Positions 25,358 through 34,892 of a DNA stretch of 45,091 nt are shown piece by piece. The notes below the pieces were generated by a model that saw nothing but the letters and a program-made list of their open reading frames with translations, ran no database searches and was not told where the DNA came from. The stretch is from an uncultured bacterium (GTDB lineage Bacteria > Desulfobacterota_D > UBA1144). The stretch lies in the NCBI GenBank assembly GCA_913050325.1, contig CAJWZP010000005.1, positions 1 to 45,091 on the forward strand, given 5' to 3'. Every line of letters starts with the position of its first letter. The stretch's first letter is position 1. The translations under genes were made by a program, and so were the position numbers.

Positions 25358-26437
25358 TTATAATTTTTGTTCTAGTTTAGAAACAATTAAATCACCCATT
25401 TGATTACAATTTAAGACATTATTATTGTCAGTTGAAATATCTCTTGTTCTATTGCCCTCATCTAAGACTTCAGTTATTGCTTGATCAATTTTATCTGAAA
25501 TATTATCTTCATTGAAGCTATACTTATACATCATTGCCAGAGATAATATTGCGGCAATAGGATTTGCTATATTTTGTCCAGCAATATCAGGAGCACTACC
25601 ATGAACTGGTTCGTATATTGCTTTTGATTCACCTATAGAAGCAGAGGGTAGCATTCCTAAAGATCCAGTTAATTCTGCTACTTCATCACTTATGATGTCG
25701 CCAAAAAGGTTACTAGCAAGTATTACATCAAAGGTTGAAGGTCGTTTTATTACTTGCATTGCTGCATTATCTATATAAAGATGCTCTAGCTCAATGTCAC
25801 TGTATGCATTTTCGTGAACTTCAGTCACAACATCTCTCCAAAGCTGCATTACTTCAAGAACATTTGCTTTATCTAAAGATGTAACTTTTTTATTTCTTTT
25901 TCTAGCTATTTCGAAAGCACTTTTAGCAACTCTAGCTATCTCATCTTCATTATATATCAATGGATTTGATGCAATTCTCTTTCCATCTATTTCTTTAGAA
26001 AACCTTGGTTCACCAAAATATATTCCTCCCGTGAGTTCTCTAACAACAAAAATATCGGTTCCATTCAAAATCTCTGGTCTTAATGATGATGCAGAAGCTA
26101 ATGATGAAAAAACTTTTCCCGGTCTTAAGTTTGCAAAAGTTTGTAATTCCTTTCTAAGAGTTAATAAACCTTTTTCAGGTTTTAAATCATGTTCCATTGT
26201 TTCCCACTTGGGGCCTCCAACTGCTCCTAAAAAAACAGCATCAGATTTCATAGCTATATCTAAAACTTTTTTACTAAGGGGCTCACCACAATCATCAATA
26301 GAAGCGCCTCCAAATAAAGCCCTCTGATATTTGATTACATTTTTACTTTTTGAATTTATTAAATCAATTATCTTTATACATTGTTCAGTTACTTCAGGCC
26401 CAATTCCGTCCCCAGGTAATATTAAAACATTTCTCAT
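25358..26437 (-). CDS. leuB: 3-isopropylmalate dehydrogenase
   Basis: Oxidatively decarboxylates 3-isopropylmalate in leucine synthesis, using NAD+ and Mg2+/Mn2+. The 359 residues show LPGDGIGPEV at the start, AVGGPKWE, RELTGGIYFGEPR with the substrate arginines, DNAAMQVIKRPSTFDVI and FGDIISDEVAELTGSLGMLPSAS with the metal aspartates, and the NAD block EPVHGSAPDIAGQ. GAGGAG precedes the ATG. leuA, leuC and leuD are not in the window. Confidence 0.97.
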   Translation of the reverse strand: MRNVLILPGDGIGPEVTEQCIKIIDLINSKSKNVIKYQRALFGGASIDDCGEPLSKKVLDIAMKSDAVFLGAVGGPKWETMEHDLKPEKGLLTLRKELQTFANLRPGKVFSSLASASSLRPEILNGTDIFVVRELTGGIYFGEPRFSKEIDGKRIASNPLIYNEDEIARVAKSAFEIARKRNKKVTSLDKANVLEVMQLWRDVVTEVHENAYSDIELEHLYIDNAAMQVIKRPSTFDVILASNLFGDIISDEVAELTGSLGMLPSASIGESKAIYEPVHGSAPDIAGQNIANPIAAILSLAMMYKYSFNEDNISDKIDQAITEVLDEGNRTRDISTDNNNVLNCNQMGDLIVSKLEQKL

Positions 26438-26454
26438 TTTATGCTCCTCTATTC

Positions 26455-27180
26455 TTAAAATGATAATTGTACTTTATTTTTTGTTTGACTTAATCCATCA
26501 ATTTTAACACTTACTTCGTCATTTTCTATTATTTCTCCTACACCACCAGGAGTTCCGGTTAAAATCATATCTCCAGGTAAAAGAGTCATAATTTTGCTTA
26601 TGAAGCTTATTAGAAAATCGATTTTATGTATCATGTAGCTCGTGTTTGAATTTTGCTTAATAATACCATTTACATAGGTTTGTATAGTTAAGTTCTGAAA
26701 ATCTAGCTCGTCTGAGATGTAAGGACCAATAGGGCAAAATGTATCAAAATTTTTTCCTCTACCAAATTGAATATCAACTTTTTGTAGATCCCTGGCTGTA
26801 ATATCATTTATACAAATACCCCCTAAAATATATTTATGAGATTCCAATGTACTTACCCATCTTGCTTCTTTAGAAATAATTATTCCTAATTCACCCTCAT
26901 AATCTACTTTTGAACTCATATGATTTGGAATAAGTATATTGCTATCATGTGATATGATACTTGAGGGAGATTTTAAAAATAGCATTGGTTCTTTTGGAGG
27001 AGTCTTTTTCATTTCATCAGCATGATCATGATAATTTAAACCAACTCCTACGATTTTTGATGGCTTAACATATGGAACTATCCTCCCTGTAATTTGGGAG
27101 GTTTCTTTTACATATTCCAACTCAGATTTATAAACTTTATTAAAAACTTTCCCTTTTTCTTCTATAGAACAATAAATCAT
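26455..27180 (-). CDS. Fumarylacetoacetate hydrolase-family protein
   Basis: 241 residues of the FAH fold. The core KIVGVGLNYHDHADEM, then KVDYEGELGIIISKEARW with the metal-binding acidic residues, the FDTFCPIGPYI block and LPGDMILTGTPGGVGE are all present. Family members include fumarylpyruvate hydrolases, 2-hydroxyhepta-2,4-diene-1,7-dioate isomerases and oxaloacetate decarboxylases. The sequence does not tell which. The start overlaps the truA stop by one base. No aromatic catabolic genes are nearby, so a metabolite-repair role such as oxaloacetate tautomerase or decarboxylase is also possible. Confidence 0.85.
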   Translation of the reverse strand: MIYCSIEEKGKVFNKVYKSELEYVKETSQITGRIVPYVKPSKIVGVGLNYHDHADEMKKTPPKEPMLFLKSPSSIISHDSNILIPNHMSSKVDYEGELGIIISKEARWVSTLESHKYILGGICINDITARDLQKVDIQFGRGKNFDTFCPIGPYISDELDFQNLTIQTYVNGIIKQNSNTSYMIHKIDFLISFISKIMTLLPGDMILTGTPGGVGEIIENDEVSVKIDGLSQTKNKVQLSF

Positions 27181-27917
27181 TATCTATACCTAACCTTTTT
27201 TAAGTATAGCCCATGTGGTGGAACCGAATAATTTTTACTTAATTTCTTATAGGGCTTCTTTAATGAATTTTTAATTTCTTCTAATGTAACACTACCTTTG
27301 GAATAATTTAAAATCGCTCCAACTATTAATCTTACCATCCCCCTTAAAAATCCGTTTCCTGTTATAGTAAATGTAAAATATACTCCTCTTTTTATAATTT
27401 TAATGTTTTCAACTTTTCTAATGGTTGTCTTTCCTGAGTAACCTTTTTTAGTATAGTTTTGAAAATCCTTTACTCCTTTAAAGTAATTAATAATATTTTG
27501 TAATTTATCTAAATCTAATTTCTCTTTATAGAAGAGGAACAAATTTTTCTCAAAAACTGTTAATTCCTTTAATGTTTTAATTTTATAAATATAAGTTTTA
27601 TTTTTGGCATCAAATTGTGGATGAAAATTATCAGATACTTTTTCGGCTTTCAACACTTTTATATCTTCTGGCAAAAGTTTATTTAATTTAAACTTCAATC
27701 CCTTTAAATTTGTTTTTTTAATTATTTTAAATACTGCTATCTGATTTAAGGCATGTACTCCAGCATCAGTCCTACCTGATCCAACTAAAGAAATGTTTTC
27801 TTTTAGTATTTTTTTCAATTTTTTCTCCAGAATTTCTTGAATAGACAATCCATTTTTTTGTCTTTGCCATCCAACATATTCTGTTCCTTTGTATTGTATA
27901 CAAATTTTAATTTGCAT
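27180..27917 (-). CDS. truA: tRNA pseudouridine(38-40) synthase
   Basis: Isomerises uridines 38-40 in the anticodon arm of many tRNAs. 245 residues, normal length. The catalytic Asp51 lies in GSGRTDAGVHAL, the N-terminal YKGTEYVGWQRQ is family-typical, and GNGFLRGMVRLIVGAIL is the C-terminal RNA-binding block. The start overlaps the permease 3' end by 11 bases. Confidence 0.96.
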   Translation of the reverse strand: MQIKICIQYKGTEYVGWQRQKNGLSIQEILEKKLKKILKENISLVGSGRTDAGVHALNQIAVFKIIKKTNLKGLKFKLNKLLPEDIKVLKAEKVSDNFHPQFDAKNKTYIYKIKTLKELTVFEKNLFLFYKEKLDLDKLQNIINYFKGVKDFQNYTKKGYSGKTTIRKVENIKIIKRGVYFTFTITGNGFLRGMVRLIVGAILNYSKGSVTLEEIKNSLKKPYKKLSKNYSVPPHGLYLKKVRYR

Positions 27918-28830
27918 CTCTATTAACCCTTTTATCTATAATTGGATAGATAAAATCAATAACTGTATTTACCATTAATAAAATAATTGTATAAAATATC
28001 GTTAATCCACATATCAAAGTATAGTCTCTATTTATTATTGAAAATATAAATGCTTTCCCGGTACCAGGTATGGCAAAAATACTTTCAACTACAAAAGATC
28101 CAGTAATCATAAAAGCTGTAATAGGTCCCAAAGCAGTTATTAAAGGGATAATAGAATTTTTAAATATAAAATGATATAAGTAGTGGAATTTTTTAATATT
28201 ATTTAATCTCGCAACTCTACTGTACATTTTATTTTTAGTATCTTTCATTGAGTCCATTAATAAATTAGTAAGATATGAAATTGAAGGAAGTGATAGAGTT
28301 AGAATTGGTAATATTAAGTCAGACCAATTTTGAACTAATCCGAAGTTGAACAATTTAAATTTAACTGAAAAAACAAGTATCAATATTGCACCAATTAGAA
28401 AAGTAGGTACTCCAACAAATATAAAAAGTATGTTTCTTAATAAATTTGCAAGCATACTATTATTTTCAAATAAATATAAAGACAGGAAAATAGTTAATAA
28501 AAATGTAAAAATAATAGACAGTATGCCTATTTTTATTGATATTCCAGCTGATTCCGAAATAATCTCTTTTACTGTTTTATTAGGATAAGAGTATGACATT
28601 CCAAAATCTCCAACCATTGCATTTTTCATATAATTTGAGTATTGAACCAGTAGTGGTTTATCAAGATTATATTTTTTCTCTATATTTTGTTTTATTTGCA
28701 TTGGTAATTTTTTGTCTTTATCAAACGGACCACCCGGCAAGAGTCTTAAAAGTAAAAAAGTTAATGATAAAACTATGAGTAGTACCAAAAATAAACTTAA
28801 AAGTTTTAAAAAATAATAATTAACCTTCAT
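27907..28830 (-). CDS. DppB/OppB-type ABC transporter permease, no partner genes nearby
   Basis: A 307-residue inner-membrane permease with about six hydrophobic segments and the family features RLLPGGPFD near the N-terminus, QYSNYMKNAMVGDFGMSY and ESIFAIPGTGKAF. These proteins pair with a DppC-type permease, two ATPases and a peptide-binding protein; none is in the window. The cytoplasmic EAA-type loop (ARLNNIKKFHYLYHFI) lacks the usual ARxKGL glycine, so contact with the ATPase may be altered. The ATG lies 11 bases inside the end of the S41 protease gene, and the 3' end overlaps truA. Peptide uptake is the family default; the substrate is unknown. Confidence 0.8.
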   Translation of the reverse strand: MKVNYYFLKLLSLFLVLLIVLSLTFLLLRLLPGGPFDKDKKLPMQIKQNIEKKYNLDKPLLVQYSNYMKNAMVGDFGMSYSYPNKTVKEIISESAGISIKIGILSIIFTFLLTIFLSLYLFENNSMLANLLRNILFIFVGVPTFLIGAILILVFSVKFKLFNFGLVQNWSDLILPILTLSLPSISYLTNLLMDSMKDTKNKMYSRVARLNNIKKFHYLYHFIFKNSIIPLITALGPITAFMITGSFVVESIFAIPGTGKAFIFSIINRDYTLICGLTIFYTIILLMVNTVIDFIYPIIDKRVNRDAN

Positions 28831-31582
28831 CTTTTGTTATATAAAAATTTTTAATTGTTTTAAAATGATTTTCATCAACTGCTAAAATTGAAATTTTATT
28901 TCTTTTTTTTGGAAGAGTATAATTTATCATTATTTCTTCTGTGAGCAGATTTGTCTCTTTAAGACCAATTTTTTTATCATTTAGAAAATAATTAATTATT
29001 TTTAATTTACTACCATCTGATACCTTATAGGTTAAGGTTTTATTTTCTTTCTTAATTAAATTTATTTTAGGAGGCGAATCTTTTTTTTGAATTACTATAG
29101 CTTTTAAGAATCTTGATTTTTCATTTTCTGAAATTTTTTCACACGAATTTTTTGGAATCCAATAATTTACATTATTATCCTCCATTAAAATAAAATTATT
29201 AGTACTACCGGTAGAATAAATTAGATTACCACTTTTAATTTTGCTTAATAAAGTATGATCAAAACTAGGCTCCGAATAAATAGAGTCTTTGTCTTTAATT
29301 AAATGAGGTTGTTTTTTATTGTTTGGTTTGAAAGATAAGATTTCATCTAACTTCATATTTATTTCTTTATGATAAAATTCGTTTGTATCTTCATCGTGAA
29401 AACTAATATTAAAAATTATATTTTCCATTTTGTTTTTTTTGTTAATAGACAATGTAATATCGTCAATATAATTTTCATTTGAAATATTTTCTAATAAAAT
29501 ATTTCTTTTTGATATGCGCAAGTTTTTATTTTTCGAATAAATTTTTAAATAACATTTTTTACATTTATTTTTAGTTTTATCTAAATTGATATTTAATCTT
29601 AGCTTCCTTTCTTTTGGTTCTATTTTTATTGAATAAAATAATTTTGGAAATTCATACTGCTTTTTTTGTATTATAATATCCATAGTTTTTTTGCTGATTA
29701 TATTTAATTTAGGTTTTAAAATTGGTGAAAAAACAAAGTTTGTAATTGAAAAAGTAATTTTCTCATCTGCTGATTCTACCCAGTCCGGAATTTTCACATT
29801 TATCTTAACTTCTTTTATCTCATTAGGGTCTAATTCATTTATGAAATAAAATTTATTATCTAAGGTTTTATTGCTAGATGTTAATTTAATAAATAAATTT
29901 TTTACTTTAATATTATTTGAATTAAATATTTCAAATTTTATTTGATTCGTTTTACCAGATATTAATTTATCACTTCTGATTTCTTTTATTATTACATTTT
30001 TAATACTATTTTCTTTTTCATCAATATCAAATCCTTTAATTTCTCTAAATAATTTATTAGTTAACTTTATCGATTCCTCATAAATTAATTCTTCGGATAT
30101 AGTTAAAAAATTTTTAATATTTTCATTAAAATTTATTTTTTTTATATATTTCGAGTTTAATATTTTTTTACTGATATTTATCGAATAATCTTCATCTTCA
30201 CCTTCATCTTTTTTTAGTACTATTATTTTGTAATTATCGTTTTCTTTATAATCTTTAAAATCATTATTAAAAAAAATCTTTTTATCTTTAATTTCTGTAT
30301 TTATAAATTCTATATGTGGTATGACACCATTTTTATCAACTTTATATTCATTTGGATTTAAATATTCTGCAATTGTTAACTTTACAGCTGATCCATCATT
30401 TTGTTTATAAACCTCTTGAACTGTTCCTTTTCCAAAACTTTTTTCACCAATTATGACTGCTCTATTATTATTTTTTAAAGCACCTGCAACAATTTCAGAT
30501 GCGCTTGCGCTACCATTATCTATTAGCACAACTAATGGGCCTAAGTATTTAGTTACAACTCCAGCTTTTGTAAAGAAATCAATATCCATTCTTGAATCTT
30601 TACCCCTAGTTGAAACAATTAATTTGTCTTTTAGAAAAATATTGGAAATCTTAATTGCTTGATCTAACAAGCCACCGGGGTTCCCTCTCAAATCAACGAT
30701 TAATCCATTAATACCTTCACTTCTTAAATTTTTCAGATTATTTAAAAAGTCTTCATAACTATTAACTTGAAAAGAATTGACCTTTATATATCCAATTTGG
30801 TCAATTTTTTTTGATGTAACACTTTCAACCTTAATGATATCTCTAACTATATTAAATCTGATTAACTCATCTTCATTTTTTCTATCAACATATAAAATTA
30901 CATTTGTCCCTTTTTCACCCCTTAATATTTTAATTGCTTGAGTAAGTGATAGTCCTGTGGCATCGATTGAATCAATTCTTCTGATTACATCATTAGCTTT
31001 AATACCTGCGCGAAAAGCTGGTGTATTATCAATAGGAGATATTACTGTTAATTCATTATTTTTAATTCCTATCACAATACCTAACCCACCAAATGTACCT
31101 TTAGTCTCAACTAGGAATTGTTCCATTTCTTCAGGCTCAATGACAGAAGAATATTCATCAACTTGTTGAAGAATCGCATTCGCTACTACATATCTAAGCA
31201 TACTTATTTCATGAGATTTTATGTTTTGATTTTCAATTATTCTTACAATTGTAAATAGATTGGATGTAATATTATTGAGCTTTTTATTATTTTGAATAGT
31301 TATATTTTTTTTTATACCATTATCATTGATTTCAACTAATATTTGATTTCCATTATTTTTATATTTATAAGTGATTAATATATCTTCAGAGGTATTATTT
31401 ATCGCATCTATACCCGCCTCGAAAATTTCATCCAAACCCGAATCTTTATAGAAATAACCATTATTTTTAATATAATTGCCTGTTGATGAAATTATATTTT
31501 CTGCGTGGCATATATTATTTAAATTAAAAAGGGTAAAAAATAGTACAAAAATCAAATTTTTTTTAAAAAAATTAAAAAGCAT
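28820..31582 (-). CDS. Large periplasmic S41 (C-terminal processing) protease with PDZ and extra C-terminal domains
   Basis: 920 residues. A signal peptide (about 1-27, ending CHA), a helical N-region, a PDZ domain (about 160-250, GTFGGLGIVIG), then the S41 protease with catalytic Ser360 in GSASASE and Lys385 in SFGKGT. Their 25-residue spacing equals that of Ser430/Lys455 in E. coli Prc. After about residue 430 come some 490 residues not found in ordinary CtpA: Ig/CARDB-like beta regions, an SH3-like segment (about 763-818) and a final beta domain. The layout resembles large deltaproteobacterial S41 proteases (the type named MXAN_5808, from memory). It probably trims envelope proteins. A TATAAT lies 6 bases before the ATG with no Shine-Dalgarno sequence. 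First gene of a seven-gene operon. Confidence 0.85.
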   Translation of the reverse strand: MLFNFFKKNLIFVLFFTLFNLNNICHAENIISSTGNYIKNNGYFYKDSGLDEIFEAGIDAINNTSEDILITYKYKNNGNQILVEINDNGIKKNITIQNNKKLNNITSNLFTIVRIIENQNIKSHEISMLRYVVANAILQQVDEYSSVIEPEEMEQFLVETKGTFGGLGIVIGIKNNELTVISPIDNTPAFRAGIKANDVIRRIDSIDATGLSLTQAIKILRGEKGTNVILYVDRKNEDELIRFNIVRDIIKVESVTSKKIDQIGYIKVNSFQVNSYEDFLNNLKNLRSEGINGLIVDLRGNPGGLLDQAIKISNIFLKDKLIVSTRGKDSRMDIDFFTKAGVVTKYLGPLVVLIDNGSASASEIVAGALKNNNRAVIIGEKSFGKGTVQEVYKQNDGSAVKLTIAEYLNPNEYKVDKNGVIPHIEFINTEIKDKKIFFNNDFKDYKENDNYKIIVLKKDEGEDEDYSINISKKILNSKYIKKINFNENIKNFLTISEELIYEESIKLTNKLFREIKGFDIDEKENSIKNVIIKEIRSDKLISGKTNQIKFEIFNSNNIKVKNLFIKLTSSNKTLDNKFYFINELDPNEIKEVKINVKIPDWVESADEKITFSITNFVFSPILKPKLNIISKKTMDIIIQKKQYEFPKLFYSIKIEPKERKLRLNINLDKTKNKCKKCYLKIYSKNKNLRISKRNILLENISNENYIDDITLSINKKNKMENIIFNISFHDEDTNEFYHKEINMKLDEILSFKPNNKKQPHLIKDKDSIYSEPSFDHTLLSKIKSGNLIYSTGSTNNFILMEDNNVNYWIPKNSCEKISENEKSRFLKAIVIQKKDSPPKINLIKKENKTLTYKVSDGSKLKIINYFLNDKKIGLKETNLLTEEIMINYTLPKKRNKISILAVDENHFKTIKNFYITKDEG

Positions 31583-31588
31583 TAATAC

Positions 31589-31611
31589 ATTATAGATTAT
31601 TTCTTTATAAT
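31589..31611. promoter_or_regulatory. Divergent, leaderless-type promoters of the S41 protease operon and nadE
   Basis: On the minus strand TATAAT (31594-31589) ends exactly 6 bases before the S41 ATG at 31582. On the plus strand TATAAT (31606-31611) ends 8 bases before the nadE ATG at 31620. Only 37 bases separate the two start codons, and neither has a Shine-Dalgarno sequence. -35 matches are weak. Confidence 0.55.
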
Positions 31612-31619
31612 TTAATAAT

Positions 31620-33248
31620 ATGAATAAATCATTAAAGCTTTGTATAGCTCAAAAAAACTTTATTGTTGGAGATTTAAATTATAATCTTGATAAAATTTTA
31701 AAATCTATCAGATTGGCCAAAAAGAATAAAGTTGATATAATTTGTTTTCCTGAATTGGCCATAACTGGATACCCACCAGAAGACTTACTATTGAATAAAG
31801 CATTTCAAAAAGAAGTTGTAAGGAAATTAGATACTATTATTAGTGAATCGAGTAATATTTGTTGTATAGTTGGATATCCTTTTTTAGACAAGAAAAAAAT
31901 ATTTAATAGTGCTTTAATAATTAAAAACAAAAAAATCTTAGGAAGATACGATAAAAGACATTTACCAAACTATGGGGTATTTGATGAGAAAAGATATTTT
32001 ACTACGGGAAAAGAAAATTTTGTTTTTTTCCATAAGAAAAAGAAAATAATGATTTCAATTTGTGAGGATATTTGGATATCTGATGATTCGGAAGTAGAAG
32101 ATTTTATAAATAAAAATCAACCTGATTTATTAATAAATATTTCTGCTTCACCTTTTTCCTTAAACAAACAAAAGTTAAGAAAAAATAAAGTTTCAAAATT
32201 TGCTAAAAAAAATAATATAGATGTAATTTATTGTAATTTGGTTGGTGCCCAAGATGAACTAATTTTTGATGGCAACAGTATGGCGATTGGAAAAAATGGT
32301 GTTTTAGTAGGGTCTTCTCATAATTTTAAAGAGCAAGATTTTCAAATTAAATATCCCTTTAAAAAAATAAAAAATAAAAAATTATATTCTAATATTAATG
32401 AAAGTATTATCGAAGCGCTTGTACTCGGCATTAAAGACTATGTAAATAAAAATGGTTTTCAAAAAGTTTTATTAGGTATTTCTGGTGGTATAGATTCAGC
32501 AATGGTAGCTGCACTATCTTGCTTAGCTGTAGGAAAGAAGAATGTTTACGGCATAGCTATGCCAACTATTTTTAATTCAGATAAAAGTCTTCAACTTGCT
32601 TTGGAATTAAAAAAGAACTTGGGCTTTCATCTAGACATAGTAAATATTCAGGATTTATTTCAGAATAATATTAATGTACTTCATTCTGATTTATTGAAAG
32701 GATTCAAGTGGGATGTTACCGAAGAAAATCTTCAATCAAGAATTAGATCAAACATATTAATGGCAGTTTCAAATAAAAAAAATTATTTATTACTTTCAAC
32801 AGGGAATAAAAGTGAAATGAGTGTGGGTTATTCAACAATTTATGGTGACTTGTCGGGTGGCTTAGCACCTTTGAAAGATATTCCAAAAACTTTAGTCTAT
32901 GATTTAGCTAAATATTTAAATAAAAAGTATTTAAAGATAAAAATACCTATAAACATCATCAAGAGAGAACCAAGTGCAGAATTGAGACTTAATCAAAAAG
33001 ATGCTGATTCTTTACCCCCATATAATGTTCTAGATAATATCTTGAATTTATATATAGAAGAGCATTTGGGAGCAAAAGATATTAGTAATAAATTAAAAGT
33101 TAGTAAAAAATTAGTTGTAAAAATTATTAATATGGTTGATAAAAATGAGTTTAAAAGAAGACAAGGACCGCCAGGAATTAAAGTTACTAATGTTGCTTTC
33201 GGAAAAGATAGACGATTTCCTATTACCAATGGATTTAAAAATTATTAA
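31620..33248 (+). CDS. nadE: Glutamine-dependent NAD+ synthetase
   Basis: Amidates nicotinate adenine dinucleotide to NAD+ with ATP, using ammonia released from glutamine. The 542 residues comprise a nitrilase-type glutaminase domain with the triad Glu45 (FPELAITGY), Lys112 (KRHLPN) and Cys148 (ISICEDIW), then the synthetase domain with the ATP pyrophosphatase loop SGGIDS (288-293) and STGNKSEMSVGY. Starts from a presumed leaderless promoter; tyrS follows 24 bases downstream. Confidence 0.96.
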   Translation: MNKSLKLCIAQKNFIVGDLNYNLDKILKSIRLAKKNKVDIICFPELAITGYPPEDLLLNKAFQKEVVRKLDTIISESSNICCIVGYPFLDKKKIFNSALIIKNKKILGRYDKRHLPNYGVFDEKRYFTTGKENFVFFHKKKKIMISICEDIWISDDSEVEDFINKNQPDLLINISASPFSLNKQKLRKNKVSKFAKKNNIDVIYCNLVGAQDELIFDGNSMAIGKNGVLVGSSHNFKEQDFQIKYPFKKIKNKKLYSNINESIIEALVLGIKDYVNKNGFQKVLLGISGGIDSAMVAALSCLAVGKKNVYGIAMPTIFNSDKSLQLALELKKNLGFHLDIVNIQDLFQNNINVLHSDLLKGFKWDVTEENLQSRIRSNILMAVSNKKNYLLLSTGNKSEMSVGYSTIYGDLSGGLAPLKDIPKTLVYDLAKYLNKKYLKIKIPINIIKREPSAELRLNQKDADSLPPYNVLDNILNLYIEEHLGAKDISNKLKVSKKLVVKIINMVDKNEFKRRQGPPGIKVTNVAFGKDRRFPITNGFKNY

Positions 33249-33260
33249 ATTTTAAAGTAC

Positions 33261-33266
33261 TATATT
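33261..33266 (+). promoter_or_regulatory. Possible -10 element of tyrS
   Basis: TATATT ends 6 bases before the tyrS ATG at 33273, the same spacing as at sufU, hisD and the S41 gene. No Shine-Dalgarno sequence lies in the 24-base gap after nadE. In such AT-rich DNA a chance match is possible. Confidence 0.35.
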
Positions 33267-33272
33267 ATTTAT

Positions 33273-34469
33273 ATGTCAGTTTTCTTAGACCCAAAAGAAC
33301 AAATTGAAATAATTAAAGATAATGTCGATGATATTGTTCCTGAAGAGGAACTTTTATTTAAATTAGAAAAATCTTTTAATTCAAAAAAACCATTAAATAT
33401 TAAAGCAGGATTTGATCCTACATCAGCAGATTTACATTTAGGTCATACTTTATTGATTAAAAAACTAAAAGTTTTCCAAGAACTTGGTCATAAAATATCT
33501 TTCTTAATTGGTGATTTTACTGCTAGAATTGGAGATCCCACAGGAAGAGATAAAACAAGACCACCTCTAGATGAAGATAAAATAAAAGAAAATTCTTTAA
33601 CTTACGAAAAACAAATATTTAAAATATTGAATAAAAAAAATGTTGATATTTTATATAATTCGAATTGGTTTAATAAATTTGATTTAAAAGAAATCATAAA
33701 TCTTTCCTCTTACGGAAATGTAGCAAGAATATTAGAGAGGGACGATTTTAAAAAAAGACATAAATCTGGAGATTCTATTACATTAACTGAATTTATTTAT
33801 CCTTTATTACAAGCTTATGATTCAGTCCATATAGATTCTGATATTGAACTAGGTGGTAGTGATCAAAGATTTAATATTCTCTTAGGCAGACAAATTCAAA
33901 AAGCTTTTAAAAAAGGGCAACAGGTTGCAATATTTCTTCCTATACTCGAAGGCCTAGATGGAAAGTTAAAAATGTCAAAAAGCTACAATAATTATATTGG
34001 AATTGATGAAAATCCAAATGATATCTTTGGTAAAATAATGTCGATTTCAGATAATTTGATGGAAAGATATATTGATATTCTATATCCCGAGAAGAGAGAT
34101 TATTTTAATGACATTGATAATCCTCTTATTAAAAAAAAGCAATTAGCATGTGAATTAATAAATGATTACAACGATGAGTCTGCTGCTAAAAAAGCATTAG
34201 AAAATTTTGATAAAACATTTTCTAAGAAAGATTTTCCAGATGATATTAAATTAGTTGAGATTAAATTGTTAAATAAAACAATAATAGACTTGATTGAAGA
34301 GTTAACTCAAAATTCATTGACAAGGTCTGAGATAAAAAGATTAATTAAAAGCAAATCGATACAACTTAATGACAATAGGAATTTTGAATTAGATTTTATA
34401 CCGCTTAAAAACGAAACTTATAATATTAAAATTGGAAAAAGAAAATTTTATAAGGCTATTTTTAATTAA
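33273..34469 (+). CDS. tyrS: Tyrosyl-tRNA synthetase
   Basis: A class I synthetase charging tRNA-Tyr. The 398 residues show the HIGH-type HLGHT at 55-59, KAGFDPT before it, the tyrosine-site block YPLLQAYDSV, GGSDQRFNILLGR, and a true KMSKS at 233-237. KMSKS and the overall pattern point to the TyrZ-type branch, not the KFGKS type. A C-terminal S4 RNA-binding domain (about 330-395, with LTRSEIKRLIKSKSI) is present. Downstream gene rnpB is convergent. Confidence 0.95.
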   Translation: MSVFLDPKEQIEIIKDNVDDIVPEEELLFKLEKSFNSKKPLNIKAGFDPTSADLHLGHTLLIKKLKVFQELGHKISFLIGDFTARIGDPTGRDKTRPPLDEDKIKENSLTYEKQIFKILNKKNVDILYNSNWFNKFDLKEIINLSSYGNVARILERDDFKKRHKSGDSITLTEFIYPLLQAYDSVHIDSDIELGGSDQRFNILLGRQIQKAFKKGQQVAIFLPILEGLDGKLKMSKSYNNYIGIDENPNDIFGKIMSISDNLMERYIDILYPEKRDYFNDIDNPLIKKKQLACELINDYNDESAAKKALENFDKTFSKKDFPDDIKLVEIKLLNKTIIDLIEELTQNSLTRSEIKRLIKSKSIQLNDNRNFELDFIPLKNETYNIKIGKRKFYKAIFN

Positions 34470-34511
34470 ATCTCTTTGACGTGATTATTTTTTATCATTG
34501 GAAAATTTTAC

Positions 34512-34858
34512 AAGAGTGGATTAGTAAGCCGAATTCTGTTTTATGTGATCATTTATCTACGCTAATAATTACTTATTAGCTTTAGCGACCCACCCAGAAG
34601 CATTTGTAAGGGAGAACAGCTTCTTTACTTGGTCTTTCTCCAGATAGGGTTTACCTTGCCATTTTTTGTCACCAAAAAAAGCGGTAGTCTCTTACACTAC
34701 CTTTTCACCCTTACCATTAATATCATATGTTTATTAATGGCGGTTATTTTCTGTGGCACTTTCCATTGCCTCACGACACCTGGACGTTATCCAGTATCTT
34801 ATCCCTTAGGAGTTCGGACTTTCCTCTTGCAAAGCAAGCGATCACTCAATCCACTCTT
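34512..34858 (-). ncRNA. rnpB: RNase P RNA, bacterial type A
   Basis: On the minus strand the ends form helix P1: AAGAGTGGATT (34858-34848) pairs with AATCCACTCTT (34522-34512). The universal conserved blocks follow in order: GAGGAAAGTCCGAAC near the 5' end, ACAGAAAATAACCGCC, AGGGTGAAAAGGT, and ACAGAATTCGGCTTAC near the 3' end. About 347 nt. It forms the catalytic subunit that removes tRNA 5' leaders. An open frame on the plus strand across it is not a gene. A further hint is the rnhA and zinc-ribbon neighbourhood, common for rnpB in several phyla. Confidence 0.96.
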
Positions 34859-34863
34859 ATATT

Positions 34864-34892
34864 AATTTAATTATTTATTGCACTTTTTGCAA
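34864..34892 (-). promoter_or_regulatory. Possible promoter of rnpB within the end of rnhA
   Basis: On the minus strand TTGCAA (34892-34887) and TAAATT (34869-34864) are 17 bases apart, and the -10 ends 6 bases before the predicted mature 5' end of the RNA. This would give rnpB its own start despite lying 9 bases after rnhA. Confidence 0.4.

Noticed and set aside
34470-34511. Strong bidirectional terminator between tyrS and rnpB
   Set aside because: Only a weak TGAT/ATCA pairing around a T-run is present, not enough to call.
34629-34865. Plus-strand open frame of 78 codons
   Set aside because: It lies entirely on the opposite strand of RNase P RNA, whose conserved blocks explain the sequence.
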